Positions 1 to 5,859 of a DNA stretch of 7,282 nt are shown piece by piece. The DNA comes from an uncultured Rubrivivax sp. GTDB taxonomy: Bacteria > Pseudomonadota > Gammaproteobacteria > Burkholderiales > Burkholderiaceae_C. The stretch covers positions 1-7,282 of the forward strand of contig CALBTN010000056.1 of the NCBI GenBank assembly GCA_937967345.1, written 5' to 3'. Position 1 is the stretch's first letter; every line of letters starts with the position of its first letter. The position numbers and the translations under genes were made by a program. A model generated the notes under the pieces. The model ran no database searches. It had not been told where the DNA came from and saw only the letters and a program-made list of their open reading frames with translations.

Positions 1-50
1 CCGCCACCGCGTGCAAACGCTCGTTCCGCAAGCCCCTCAAGGAGATTGAC

Positions 51-260
51 ATGACATCCTGGCAACTCGTGCGCTTCTTTGCCGGCACCTTCGTGCTGCT
101 GTCGCTGGCGCTGGGCATCCCCGAAAGCCCGTTGTTCGTCAGCCAGTGGTGGCTGGCTTTCACCGCTTTCGTCGGCGCCAATCTGCTGCAAAGCAGCTTC
201 ACCAAATGGTGCTTGCTGGAAACCATGCTGCGCAAGCTGGGCGCGCGCGCCGGCAACTGA
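51..260 (+). CDS. DUF2892 (YgaP-type) small inner-membrane protein
   Basis: A 69-residue protein with two hydrophobic segments, about residues 7-24 and 33-48, and a short basic C-terminal tail. The pattern FAGTFVLLSLALG, then FTAFVGANLLQSSFTKWC, then LRKLG is that of stand-alone DUF2892 proteins, which are also found fused to rhodanese domains as in YgaP. The single cysteine C54 sits where the family usually has a conserved Cys after the second helix. The start is supported by AGGAGA at 40-45, five bases before the ATG. The frame stays open to the left edge, so an N-terminal extension cannot be fully excluded, but the length and the ribosome-binding site fit a free-standing protein. It lies 21 nt before the TolC gene and appears to be the first visible gene of the sulfide operon. 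A role in membrane sulfur handling is inferred from context only. Confidence 0.85.
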   Translation: MTSWQLVRFFAGTFVLLSLALGIPESPLFVSQWWLAFTAFVGANLLQSSFTKWCLLETMLRKLGARAGN

Positions 261-281
261 GCGCTGCGGGGCCGAGCAATC

Positions 282-1769
282 ATGAAGCCGATGCTGCGCG
301 CGCATTTCACCCGCAGCGCGCTGGTGCTGGCGCTCGCGCTGGCCGGCGCAATGCCCGCGCACGCGCAGGGCGGCGTGGTGCCGGCCCACGCGCAGGAAGG
401 CGCGGCGCCGGCGCACGAGCCGGGTGGCGCGGCGCCGGCGCGCGTGCTCGATCTGGTCGATGCCTGGCGCGCCGCGCAGGGCGCCGACATGCAGTACGCG
501 GCGGCGCAGGCGGCGCGCCAGGCCGGCGCGGCGCGGCGCGAGCAGGGTGCCTCGCTGTGGCGGCCGTCGCTGCAGCTCAGCGGCACCGTGGGCGCGGGCA
601 GCGCCGACAGCTCGATCCGCGGCGCGCGCTTTTCGGCGCCGGGCTTCGGCACGCTGGACGGCGCCAACTTCGACACCTCGATCAACGGCGGCGCCGCCCC
701 GCGCTGGGCGCTGCAGGCCCGGCAGCCGCTGATCAACCGCGAGCGCGACGCGCAAAAGCGCCAGCTCGAGCTCTCGGCCGACGCCGCCGAGCTCGAGTGG
801 CACGCGGCGCAGCAGACGCTGATGCTGCGCGTGGCCGAGCGCTACTTCGACGCGGCGCTGGCCGCCGAAGGCCTGCGCGTGCAGCAGCGCCAGCAACGCG
901 CGGTGCAGCGCTCGCTGGCCGAGGCGCGCGAGCGTTACCAGCTCGGCGATGCGCCGGTCACCGACACGCACGAGGCCGCGGCGCGCGACCAGGCGGTGCG
1001 CGCCGCGGTGCTGGCGGCGCAGACCGCGCTGCAGCTCAAGCAAAGCGCGCTGGCCGACATCACCGGCTGGCCGAGCGCGCAGCTGCAAGCGCTGCGCTCG
1101 GGCGTGGCTTCGCTGCCGGGCAACGAGCGTTCGCTCGACAGCTGGCTGGCCGAGGTCAAGGCCGGCAACCTCGCCCTGCGCATGCAGGCTGCCGGCGTCG
1201 AGGTGGCCAAGCAAGAAGCCGCGCGCTACAGCGTGGCCGCCACGCCCACGCTGGACCTGGTGGCCAGCGTCGGGCAGGACCGGCTCAGCGGCAGCGGCGA
1301 CTTCGGCTCGGCCACCAACAGCCAGACCAACGCCATCGTCGGCTTGCAGCTGAACCTGCCGCTGTACAGCGGCGGCTGGCGCAGCGCGCGCGAGGACGAG
1401 AGCCTGCAGCTGGTGGCCAAGGCCAGCGCCGAGGGCGAGCACCAGGCACAGCAGGTGGCGCTGCAAACGCGCGCCGCCTGGCTGGGGCTGACCGTGGGCG
1501 CCTCGCGCGTGGCCGCGCTGCAGGACGCCTTGACGGCGACGCGCTCGCGGCTGGATGCCACGCGCATCGGCCGCGAGGTCGGCGAGCGCAGCACGCTGGA
1601 GCTGCTGAACGCCGAGAACGACGCGGCCGCGGCCGAACTCGCGCTGCTGCAGGCGCGCGTGGCGGTGCTGCTGGACCGGCTGCGCCTGGCGGCGCTGGCC
1701 GGCAAGCTCGACGAAGCCGAGCTGCAGCAGCTCAACGCCCATTTGCTTGCCCCCGAGGGCCCGCGCTGA
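282..1769 (+). CDS. TolC-family outer-membrane efflux channel
   Basis: A 495-aa protein of normal length for TolC/OprM-type channels, which form outer-membrane trimers that act as exit ducts for type I secretion or efflux pumps. It starts with a signal peptide (basic MKPMLRAHFTR, then a hydrophobic core at residues 12-24, then AHA before Q29). Two homologous halves follow, each rich in long Ala/Gln/Glu/Arg coiled-coil helices (about 56-90 with 155-260, and 285-315 with 370-470). Each half has a beta-strand stretch (about 94-150 and 320-362), and LNLPLYSGGWRSA (357-369) is the typical second-half strand-to-helix turn. The Shine-Dalgarno sequence is weak; M4 at 291 is an alternative start. No membrane-fusion or inner-membrane pump gene lies in the window, so its partner is elsewhere or to the left. 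Its position between a DUF2892 gene and SQR suggests a link to sulfur metabolism, which is inference. The frame is clear throughout. Confidence 0.9.
   Translation: MKPMLRAHFTRSALVLALALAGAMPAHAQGGVVPAHAQEGAAPAHEPGGAAPARVLDLVDAWRAAQGADMQYAAAQAARQAGAARREQGASLWRPSLQLSGTVGAGSADSSIRGARFSAPGFGTLDGANFDTSINGGAAPRWALQARQPLINRERDAQKRQLELSADAAELEWHAAQQTLMLRVAERYFDAALAAEGLRVQQRQQRAVQRSLAEARERYQLGDAPVTDTHEAAARDQAVRAAVLAAQTALQLKQSALADITGWPSAQLQALRSGVASLPGNERSLDSWLAEVKAGNLALRMQAAGVEVAKQEAARYSVAATPTLDLVASVGQDRLSGSGDFGSATNSQTNAIVGLQLNLPLYSGGWRSAREDESLQLVAKASAEGEHQAQQVALQTRAAWLGLTVGASRVAALQDALTATRSRLDATRIGREVGERSTLELLNAENDAAAAELALLQARVAVLLDRLRLAALAGKLDEAELQQLNAHLLAPEGPR
354..434 (+). repeat. 3 x 27-bp in-frame tandem repeat after the TolC signal peptide
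   Basis: Three imperfect 27-bp units encode nine residues each: PAHAQGGVV, PAHAQEGAA and PAHEPGGAA, followed by the start of a fourth unit (PAR). They span residues 25-51 of the TolC-family protein. The first two copies each carry the AHA-Q signal-peptidase-like site, so the repeat duplicates the predicted cleavage site and inserts a low-complexity linker before the mature channel domain. Confidence 0.8.
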
Positions 1770-1778
1770 GCCGGGCCC
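1757..1778 (+). repeat. GC-only hairpin across the TolC stop codon
   Basis: GGGCCCG (1757-1763) and CGGGCCC (1772-1778) are perfect reverse complements around an 8-base loop that contains the TGA stop. A 12-bp perfect palindrome, GCCGGGCCCGGC (1770-1781), overlaps the right arm. No T-run follows, so it is not a standard intrinsic terminator. It could be an intercistronic mRNA structure, but such stems arise easily in DNA this GC-rich. Confidence 0.35.
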
Positions 1779-1817
1779 GGCCCACGACCTGCAACCCCCA
1801 CGACCCAGGAGACTGCC

Positions 1818-3089
1818 ATGGCCCACATCGTCATCCTCGGCGCCGGCACCGGCGGCATGCCGGCGGCCTACGAGCTGCGCGCCAAGCTCGACCGCTCGCA
1901 TCGCATCACCGTGATCAACGCGGTGGACTACTTCCAGTTCGTGCCCTCCAACCCCTGGCTGGCGGTGGGCTGGCGCGAGCGCGGCGCGATCACCTTCCCG
2001 ATCCGGCCGCACCTCGAGAAGAAGGACATCGGCTTCGTCGCGCAGCGCGTCACGCGCATCGATGCCGAGGCCAACCAACTGCAGCTGCAGGACGGCAGCG
2101 CCGTCGCCTACGACTATCTGGTGATCACCACCGGCCCGAAGCTCAGCTTCGACGAGGTGCCCGGCGCCGGGCCCGACGGCCACACCCATTCGATCTGCGT
2201 GGTCGACCATGCCGAGAAGGCGCGCGACGCCTACCAGGAGTTCCTCGACAACCCCGGGCCGGCGGTCATCGGCGCCATGCCCGGCGCGTCGTGCTTCGGG
2301 CCGGCCTACGAGTTCGCGTTCATCTTCAACTCCGACCTGCGCAAGCGCCGGCTGCGCCACAAGGTGCCGATGACCTACGTCACCAGCGAGCCCTACATCG
2401 GCCACCTCGGGCTGGGCGGCGTGGGCGACAGCAAGTCGATGCTGGAAAGCGAGCTGCGCAACAACGACATCAAGTGGATCTGCAACGCCAAGGTCACCAA
2501 GGTCGAGGCGGGCAAGATGTTCGTCAGCGAGCTCGACGCCGCCGGGCAACTGCTGAAGGAACACGAACTGCCGTTCAAGTACAGCATGATGCTGCCGGCC
2601 TTCAAGGGCGTGGACCCGGTGGCGGCGGTGGACGGGCTGTGCAACCCGCGCGGCTTCGTGCTGATCGACGAGCACCAGCGCAGCAAGAAGTACCGCAACA
2701 TCTACGCGGCCGGCGTGTGCGTGGCCATCCCGCCGGTGGAAGCCACGCCGGTGGCCACCGGCGCGCCCAAGACCGGCTACATGATCGAGACCATGGTCAC
2801 CGCGATCGTGCACAACATCGCCGCCGATCTGGCGGGGCAGCCGGCCACCACCAAGGCCACCTGGAACGCCATCTGCCTGGCCGACATGGGCGACACCGGC
2901 GCGGCCTTCGTCGCGCTGCCGCAGATTCCGCCGCGCAATGTCAACTGGTTCAAGAAGGGCAAGTGGGTGCACCTGGCCAAGCTCGCCTTCGAGAAGTACT
3001 TCCTGTACAAGATGAAGAACGGCAGCCCCGATCCGGTGTACGAAAAGCACGTGCTCGGCTTGATGGGCATCGGCAAGCTCGAGTCCTGA
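1818..3089 (+). CDS. sqr: Sulfide:quinone oxidoreductase (FAD-dependent)
   Basis: A 423-aa flavoprotein that oxidises sulfide to sulfur or polysulfide and passes the electrons to membrane quinone. It belongs to the two-dinucleotide-binding-domain flavoprotein fold. The N-terminal FAD-binding motif VILGAGTGGMPAAYEL is at residues 4-19, YDYLVITTGPKL is at 98-109, and the C-terminal FAD/quinone region AAGVCVAIPPVEATPVATG is at 297-315. The three catalytic cysteines known from the Acidithiobacillus ferrooxidans enzyme (C128, C160, C356) correspond to C127 (SIC), C159 (GASCFGPAYE) and C353 (AIC). The conserved histidines correspond to H131 and H196. From memory the sequence follows that enzyme closely over its whole length, so I am confident of the function; the SQR type needs a tree. 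The C-terminal segment 376-417, basic and aromatic, probably anchors it to the membrane as in other SQRs. The start has AGGAGA at 1807-1812 with a 5-nt spacer, 48 nt after the TolC stop. The AhpD-like gene follows 44 nt downstream. Confidence 0.95.
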   Translation: MAHIVILGAGTGGMPAAYELRAKLDRSHRITVINAVDYFQFVPSNPWLAVGWRERGAITFPIRPHLEKKDIGFVAQRVTRIDAEANQLQLQDGSAVAYDYLVITTGPKLSFDEVPGAGPDGHTHSICVVDHAEKARDAYQEFLDNPGPAVIGAMPGASCFGPAYEFAFIFNSDLRKRRLRHKVPMTYVTSEPYIGHLGLGGVGDSKSMLESELRNNDIKWICNAKVTKVEAGKMFVSELDAAGQLLKEHELPFKYSMMLPAFKGVDPVAAVDGLCNPRGFVLIDEHQRSKKYRNIYAAGVCVAIPPVEATPVATGAPKTGYMIETMVTAIVHNIAADLAGQPATTKATWNAICLADMGDTGAAFVALPQIPPRNVNWFKKGKWVHLAKLAFEKYFLYKMKNGSPDPVYEKHVLGLMGIGKLES

Positions 3090-3133
3090 ACCGGCGACCC
3101 CTGATCCTCACCCCCCCGCACCAGGAGAACCCC

Positions 3134-3496
3134 ATGCAAGACGGCCCCCATGGCTACCGCAACCTGACGCAGTCCGTGTCTACCCAGCTGGCGCAACTGC
3201 GCGCCAGCACGCCCGAGGTGATGAAGGCCTTCAACGAGCTCGGCCGCGCCGCCACCGCGCCCGGCGCGCTGGATGCCAAGACCAAGGAGCTGATCGCGCT
3301 GGCGCTGAGCGTGGCGGTGCGCTGCGACCCGTGCATCGGCTTTCACACCAAGGCGCTGGTCAAGCTCGGCGCCACGCGGCAGGAGGTCGACGAGACGCTG
3401 GGCGTGGCGACCTACATGGGCGGTGGCCCTTCGCTGATGTACGCGGCCAGCGCGGTGAGCGCGTTCGACGAGTTTGCCGCGGCCAAGGCCGGCTGA
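3134..3496 (+). CDS. Carboxymuconolactone decarboxylase / AhpD-fold family protein
   Basis: A 120-aa, all-helical protein of the AhpD/CMD fold. The AhpD proton-relay pattern is intact: E52, then C64 and C67 (CDPC), then H71. The E-to-C spacing of 12 residues is the same as in Mycobacterium AhpD. It is therefore probably a thiol-disulfide or peroxidase-type redox protein rather than a gamma-carboxymuconolactone decarboxylase. The motif continues as GFHTKALVKLGATRQEVDETL, typical of the family. The start is set by AGGAGA at 3123-3128 with a 5-nt spacer, the same arrangement as the SQR gene. The frame is open far upstream (to 146), which only reflects the lack of stops in GC-rich DNA. As the last gene of the operon, it may reduce or protect thiols or handle per- and polysulfide. 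That role is inferred from context. Confidence 0.9.
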   Translation: MQDGPHGYRNLTQSVSTQLAQLRASTPEVMKAFNELGRAATAPGALDAKTKELIALALSVAVRCDPCIGFHTKALVKLGATRQEVDETLGVATYMGGGPSLMYAASAVSAFDEFAAAKAG

Positions 3497-3630
3497 TTCG
3501 GCTGCGCGATCAAGCGGCGGCGCCAAGGCATGCCGCGCTTGCGGCGCATTGCGGCCGTTCGCAAACAGCCGTTGCCGCAAAGCCGCAGAAGGCGTGGCGG
3601 GCCGCACAGGGGTACAAGATTCGCGGCTCT

Positions 3631-3670
3631 CTTTGCGTTCGTCTGCGCCTTGTGCGCCCTGTGCGTTGAA
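3631..3670. repeat. Short TGCG-phased degenerate repeat between convergent operons
   Basis: Four TGCG cores at 3634, 3644, 3653 and 3662 are spaced 10, 9 and 9 bases apart in a run rich in TTTGCG, CTGCG and TGTGCG. It lies in the 215-bp gene-free stretch (3497-3711) between the end of the AhpD-like gene and the end of the convergent minus-strand operon. I recall similar degenerate runs of GCG-containing units between genes of Burkholderiales, but cannot search for copies here. I see no intrinsic terminator with a T-run in this stretch. Confidence 0.4.
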
Positions 3671-3711
3671 GGTGTTCAGCGGCCCGGCACACAGGCGCCT
3701 CGCGCCGCGCT

Positions 3712-5094
3712 TCAGCCGGCGACGTCTTGGCTTTCGAGCGGCCGCGGCGTGGGATCGGGTTCGCGCAGGTGCGTGACCTCGAGGTGCTCGGGCACGGTGC
3801 ACGGCCAGTGGTGGCGTTCTTCGATCGCCTGGCGCAGGCTGTCCGCGGCCTCGGGCTCGCCCGGCGTCAGGTAGACCTGCCGCGACGCACGCGGCAGCGT
3901 CGCGATCCAATCGAGCAGATCCGCGCGATCGGCGTGGCCCGACAGCCCGTGCAGAGCCTGCACTTCGGCGCGCACCGGCAGCCACTCGCCCTGCACCTTG
4001 ATGCGCGGCAACCCGGCCAGCAGCGCCGCGCCGCGCGTGCCGATGGCATGGCGCGGCCGCGGCGCGACGAGCTTGAAGTGCTCGGCCATGGCGCGGCCGC
4101 AGACCACGTCCTCGACCGCGATCAGGATGCGCGGGCCCGGCTGCGCCGCCAGCGCGGCGGCCTCGCTGGCGCTTGCGGCGACCTGCACCCCGTCGAGCAA
4201 GGCGCGGCAGGCCGCGGCGCCGATGCGCAGTTCGGCGGCATGCGCGGCATGCAACTCGAGCACCTCGGCGGCGATCGGGTGATCCAGGTGCACCGGCAGG
4301 TCGGGGATGCGGGCGGCTTGCTTGAGCTGCTGGATCGCGTGCAGCAAGCGTTGCACATCGCCCGCCGCATGGGCCGGCAGCAGCAGCACGCCGCCGCGCG
4401 CCGCGGTGCGCGCGACCAGCTTGGCCAGGCGTGCCAGGGCATCGGCGCTGCGTTGCTCGCGCTGGCCGTGGATGGCTTCGACCAGCAGCACATCGGCCGC
4501 GTCCGGCGCGGCCGGTGGCGGCAGCAGCGTGTCGTCGCGGCGCCCGAGCGTGGCGGCGTACAGCAGCGAATGCGACGCGCATTGCAGGTGCACGCTGGCC
4601 GCGCCCAACGAGTGGCCGCAGCGGCGCAGCCGCATCGAGAACCCGGGCACCGGCACGAGTTCTTCGTCGAACGGGCAGGGCCGAAGCAGCTGCAGTGCAC
4701 GCCGCGCCATGGCCTCGGTGTACAGCGGCTGGGCCGGGCGGTGCCTGGCGTAACCGAGGGTGTTGGCCAGGCGCGCTTCGTCCTCGAGCACACGGCCGCT
4801 GTGCGGCAGCAGCAGCCGGCACAACTGCAGCGTGGCTGGCGTGGCGTAGACCGGTCCGCCGAAGCCGAGATCGACCAGCCGCGGCAGAAAGCCGCAGTGC
4901 GCTGGGTGGCCGCGGGTCAGCACCACCGCGTCGATCGAGCGGCTGGCCACGCCCAGCGGCGAGCGGTTGTGCAGCCGCAGTTGCTTGAGGCCCTGGAACA
5001 GGCCGCAGTCAATCAGCAAGCGGCGCCCGTCGTGCTCGACCAGCAGCTTGGAGCCGCCGACCGCACCCGCACCGCCAAGGAAGCGCAGCTGCAT
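3712..5094 (-). CDS. Metallo-beta-lactamase/beta-CASP protein, probably catalytically inactive
   Basis: A 460-aa protein, the usual full length of bacterial beta-CASP ribonuclease-like proteins (RNA 3'-processing/exonuclease family). Family landmarks run in order: FLGGAGAVGGSKLLVEH (5-21), LLIDCGLFQGLKQLR (26-40), VVLT (57-60), GHSLGAASVHL (160-170), the beta-CASP region from about E206, PAHAAGDVQ (240-248), GRAMAEHF (333-340) and LSGHADRADLLDWI (384-397). The zinc site is damaged. The expected HxHxDH reads R61-G-H63-P-A65-H66, losing the first His and the Asp. The bridging Asp of the GDLGR motif is T182 (AATLGR). Family ESTYGDR reads E206-A-I-H-G-Q-R. H63, H66, H161, H339 and H387 remain. 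I checked the codons for residues 61-66 and 179-182 in the raw sequence. Full length with broken ligands suggests a retained pseudoenzyme, perhaps RNA- or protein-binding. It starts 5 nt after the upstream stop, with GAGTAGG at the overlap serving as a likely ribosome-binding site. A repurposed metal site is the alternative. Confidence 0.85.
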   Translation of the reverse strand: MQLRFLGGAGAVGGSKLLVEHDGRRLLIDCGLFQGLKQLRLHNRSPLGVASRSIDAVVLTRGHPAHCGFLPRLVDLGFGGPVYATPATLQLCRLLLPHSGRVLEDEARLANTLGYARHRPAQPLYTEAMARRALQLLRPCPFDEELVPVPGFSMRLRRCGHSLGAASVHLQCASHSLLYAATLGRRDDTLLPPPAAPDAADVLLVEAIHGQREQRSADALARLAKLVARTAARGGVLLLPAHAAGDVQRLLHAIQQLKQAARIPDLPVHLDHPIAAEVLELHAAHAAELRIGAAACRALLDGVQVAASASEAAALAAQPGPRILIAVEDVVCGRAMAEHFKLVAPRPRHAIGTRGAALLAGLPRIKVQGEWLPVRAEVQALHGLSGHADRADLLDWIATLPRASRQVYLTPGEPEAADSLRQAIEERHHWPCTVPEHLEVTHLREPDPTPRPLESQDVAG

Positions 5095-5099
5095 GCAGC

Positions 5100-5603
5100 C
5101 TACTCGAGCGCGTACAGCAGCAGCGCTTGCAGCGCGAAGCGGCGGTTGCGCGACAACTCGCTCGGGCTGCCCAGCTGCAGCGCCAGCCCGCTGAGCAGCG
5201 GATCGTTGGCGCCGTATGCGTCGTACACCGCGATGCCGGACTCGTCAGCCATGCGCCGCACCAGCGCGGCCGGCAGGCCGTGGCACTCGACCGCGTCGTA
5301 CAGCCGCCCCAGCATGCGCGCGGTGTGCGCCACTTCGTGCGCACTGCTGCGCTCGCCGAGGCTCATGGCGATGTGGGCGACATGCGCGCCAAGCTCGCTG
5401 GCGGCCTGCACGAACAGCCGCGCGCGCGCGGCGCTCGCGTCCGGGCACAGCAGGCCGAAGTTCTTGCCGCGCAGCAGCGGCTGCACGCGCGCCGCATCGG
5501 CGTTGCGCTGCAGCGTGCGCGCCCTGGCCAGCAGGGTTGCTTGATCTGCCGGCCCGAGCGCGCCCAGCATGGCGATGACGGTGGACAGGTGGGTGTGGCC
5601 CAT
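5100..5603 (-). CDS. Half-length ornithine carbamoyltransferase-like protein, motifs degenerate
   Basis: A 167-aa protein resembling only the N-terminal carbamoyl-phosphate-binding domain of ornithine carbamoyltransferase (normally about 300-340 aa). The opening helix (about 8-33), QPLLRGKNFGLL (41-52), AASELGAHVAHI (67-78) and the diagnostic ARMLGRLYDAVECHGL (95-110) followed by ESGIAVYDAYG (121-131) align without large gaps to OTCase from memory. The carbamoyl-phosphate motif STRTR reads S57-A-A-R-A, and the HPTQ motif reads N133-D-P-L-L. The ornithine-binding second domain is absent; the protein ends in a short helix (155-166). Carbamoyl-transfer activity is therefore very unlikely; ligand sensing or protein binding is possible. 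No strong Shine-Dalgarno sequence precedes the start at 5603; the next ATG (M12) has none either and would trim the first helix. It is the first gene of a two-gene operon with the beta-CASP-like gene and lies downstream of an FNR-type box. Confidence 0.75.
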   Translation of the reverse strand: MGHTHLSTVIAMLGALGPADQATLLARARTLQRNADAARVQPLLRGKNFGLLCPDASAARARLFVQAASELGAHVAHIAMSLGERSSAHEVAHTARMLGRLYDAVECHGLPAALVRRMADESGIAVYDAYGANDPLLSGLALQLGSPSELSRNRRFALQALLLYALE

Positions 5604-5654
5604 GGGCGAAGGCGAAGGGCGGCGGCATGGACCGTTGGCAACGGGTGTGGCGCA

Positions 5655-5660
5655 AGCCTA
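5655..5660 (-). promoter_or_regulatory. Candidate -10 element of the minus-strand operon
   Basis: On the minus strand TAGGCT lies 21 nt downstream of the FNR-type box. With a transcription start near 5648, the box would be centred about 40.5 bp upstream, within a base of the -41.5 position known for class II FNR-activated promoters. There is no good -35 hexamer apart from the box itself, as expected for activator-dependent promoters. The hexamer is a weak match (3 of 6). Confidence 0.4.
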
Positions 5661-5674
5661 CTCAAGCCGGTTGT

Positions 5675-5689
5675 GCGGTCATTGACCGC
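5675..5689. promoter_or_regulatory. 15-bp inverted repeat overlapping the FNR box
   Basis: GCGGTCA-T-TGACCGC is a perfect inverted repeat of two 7-base arms around one base, centred at 5682. Its right arm shares TGACCGC with the left half of the FNR-type box. It would be a candidate site for a second dimeric regulator or an alternative register for the same one. The binding protein is unknown. Confidence 0.5.
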
Positions 5690-5695
5690 TGTCAA
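5682..5695. promoter_or_regulatory. FNR/ANR-type binding site TTGAC-N4-GTCAA
   Basis: TTGACCGCTGTCAA has two perfect half-sites (TTGAC and GTCAA) around four bases, matching the FNR/ANR/Dnr consensus TTGAY-N4-RTCAA. It lies 79 bp upstream of the OTCase-like start codon and 165 bp upstream of the Crp/Fnr gene. Its spacing to the minus-strand -10 candidate suits activation of the pseudoenzyme operon. The regulator encoded alongside has the matching E-x-x-S-R recognition helix. Confidence 0.75.
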
Positions 5696-5759
5696 GCGAG
5701 CCAGCCTGCCGCGCGGCGAAGCCAGGCGGGCCGCAGGTCGTGCGCGGCCGCCGTTTACA

Positions 5760-5789
5760 CAGCGTTACGCAGCGAGTTGCAGCGTTGAC
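5760..5789 (+). repeat. Three helically phased 10-bp direct repeats
   Basis: CAGCGTTACG, CAGCGAGTTG and CAGCGTTGAC follow one another with an exact 10-bp period, and the last includes most of a TTGACA -35 hexamer. They lie just upstream of the Crp/Fnr regulator gene. Phased direct repeats next to a -35 box can be activator sites, but chance similarity in a short GC-rich stretch is possible. Confidence 0.4.
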
Positions 5790-5816
5790 AGTCGCTCGGC
5801 CGCTGCCGCCTAGCAT
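5785..5816 (+). promoter_or_regulatory. Candidate promoter of the Crp/Fnr gene
   Basis: A perfect TTGACA (5785-5790) is followed after 20 bases by TAGCAT (5811-5816). The spacer is longer than the usual 16-18, so the pairing is uncertain. It would give a leader of roughly 40 nt before the start codon at 5860. Confidence 0.35.
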
Positions 5817-5845
5817 CGGGCCGAACACCGCATCGAACCGCCATC

Positions 5846-5851
5846 GAGGGA
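5846..5851 (+). promoter_or_regulatory. Ribosome-binding site deciding the Crp/Fnr start
   Basis: GAGGGA lies 8 nt before the ATG at 5860. A longer in-frame GTG start at 5740 lacks a comparable site, and its 40 extra residues (Arg/Pro-rich) do not resemble the family. Confidence 0.7.
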
Positions 5852-5859
5852 ACAAGCCC

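Noticed and set aside
1..50. End of an upstream gene
   Set aside because: All three frames give short unrecognisable stretches, so no product can be supported in these 50 bases.
146..3496. A 1116-codon open frame on the + strand overlapping TolC and SQR
   Set aside because: It runs in another frame across three well-supported genes and reads as Arg/Ala/Gly-rich sequence without domains. Only its last 120 codons, with their own ribosome-binding site, are a real gene (AhpD-like).
3694..3706. Small hairpin GGCGC-CTC-GCGCC as a terminator of the minus-strand operon
   Set aside because: Only five base pairs and no following T-run on the minus strand; common by chance at this GC content.
2777..4822. 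A 681-codon open frame on the - strand
   Set aside because: Low-complexity Ala/Arg-rich translation that crosses the ends of convergent genes; an artefact of few stop codons in GC-rich DNA.
3727..5544. A 605-codon open frame on the + strand opposite the beta-CASP-like and OTCase-like genes
   Set aside because: Mirror of two genes with recognisable families; the translation shows no domain and has no ribosome-binding site.
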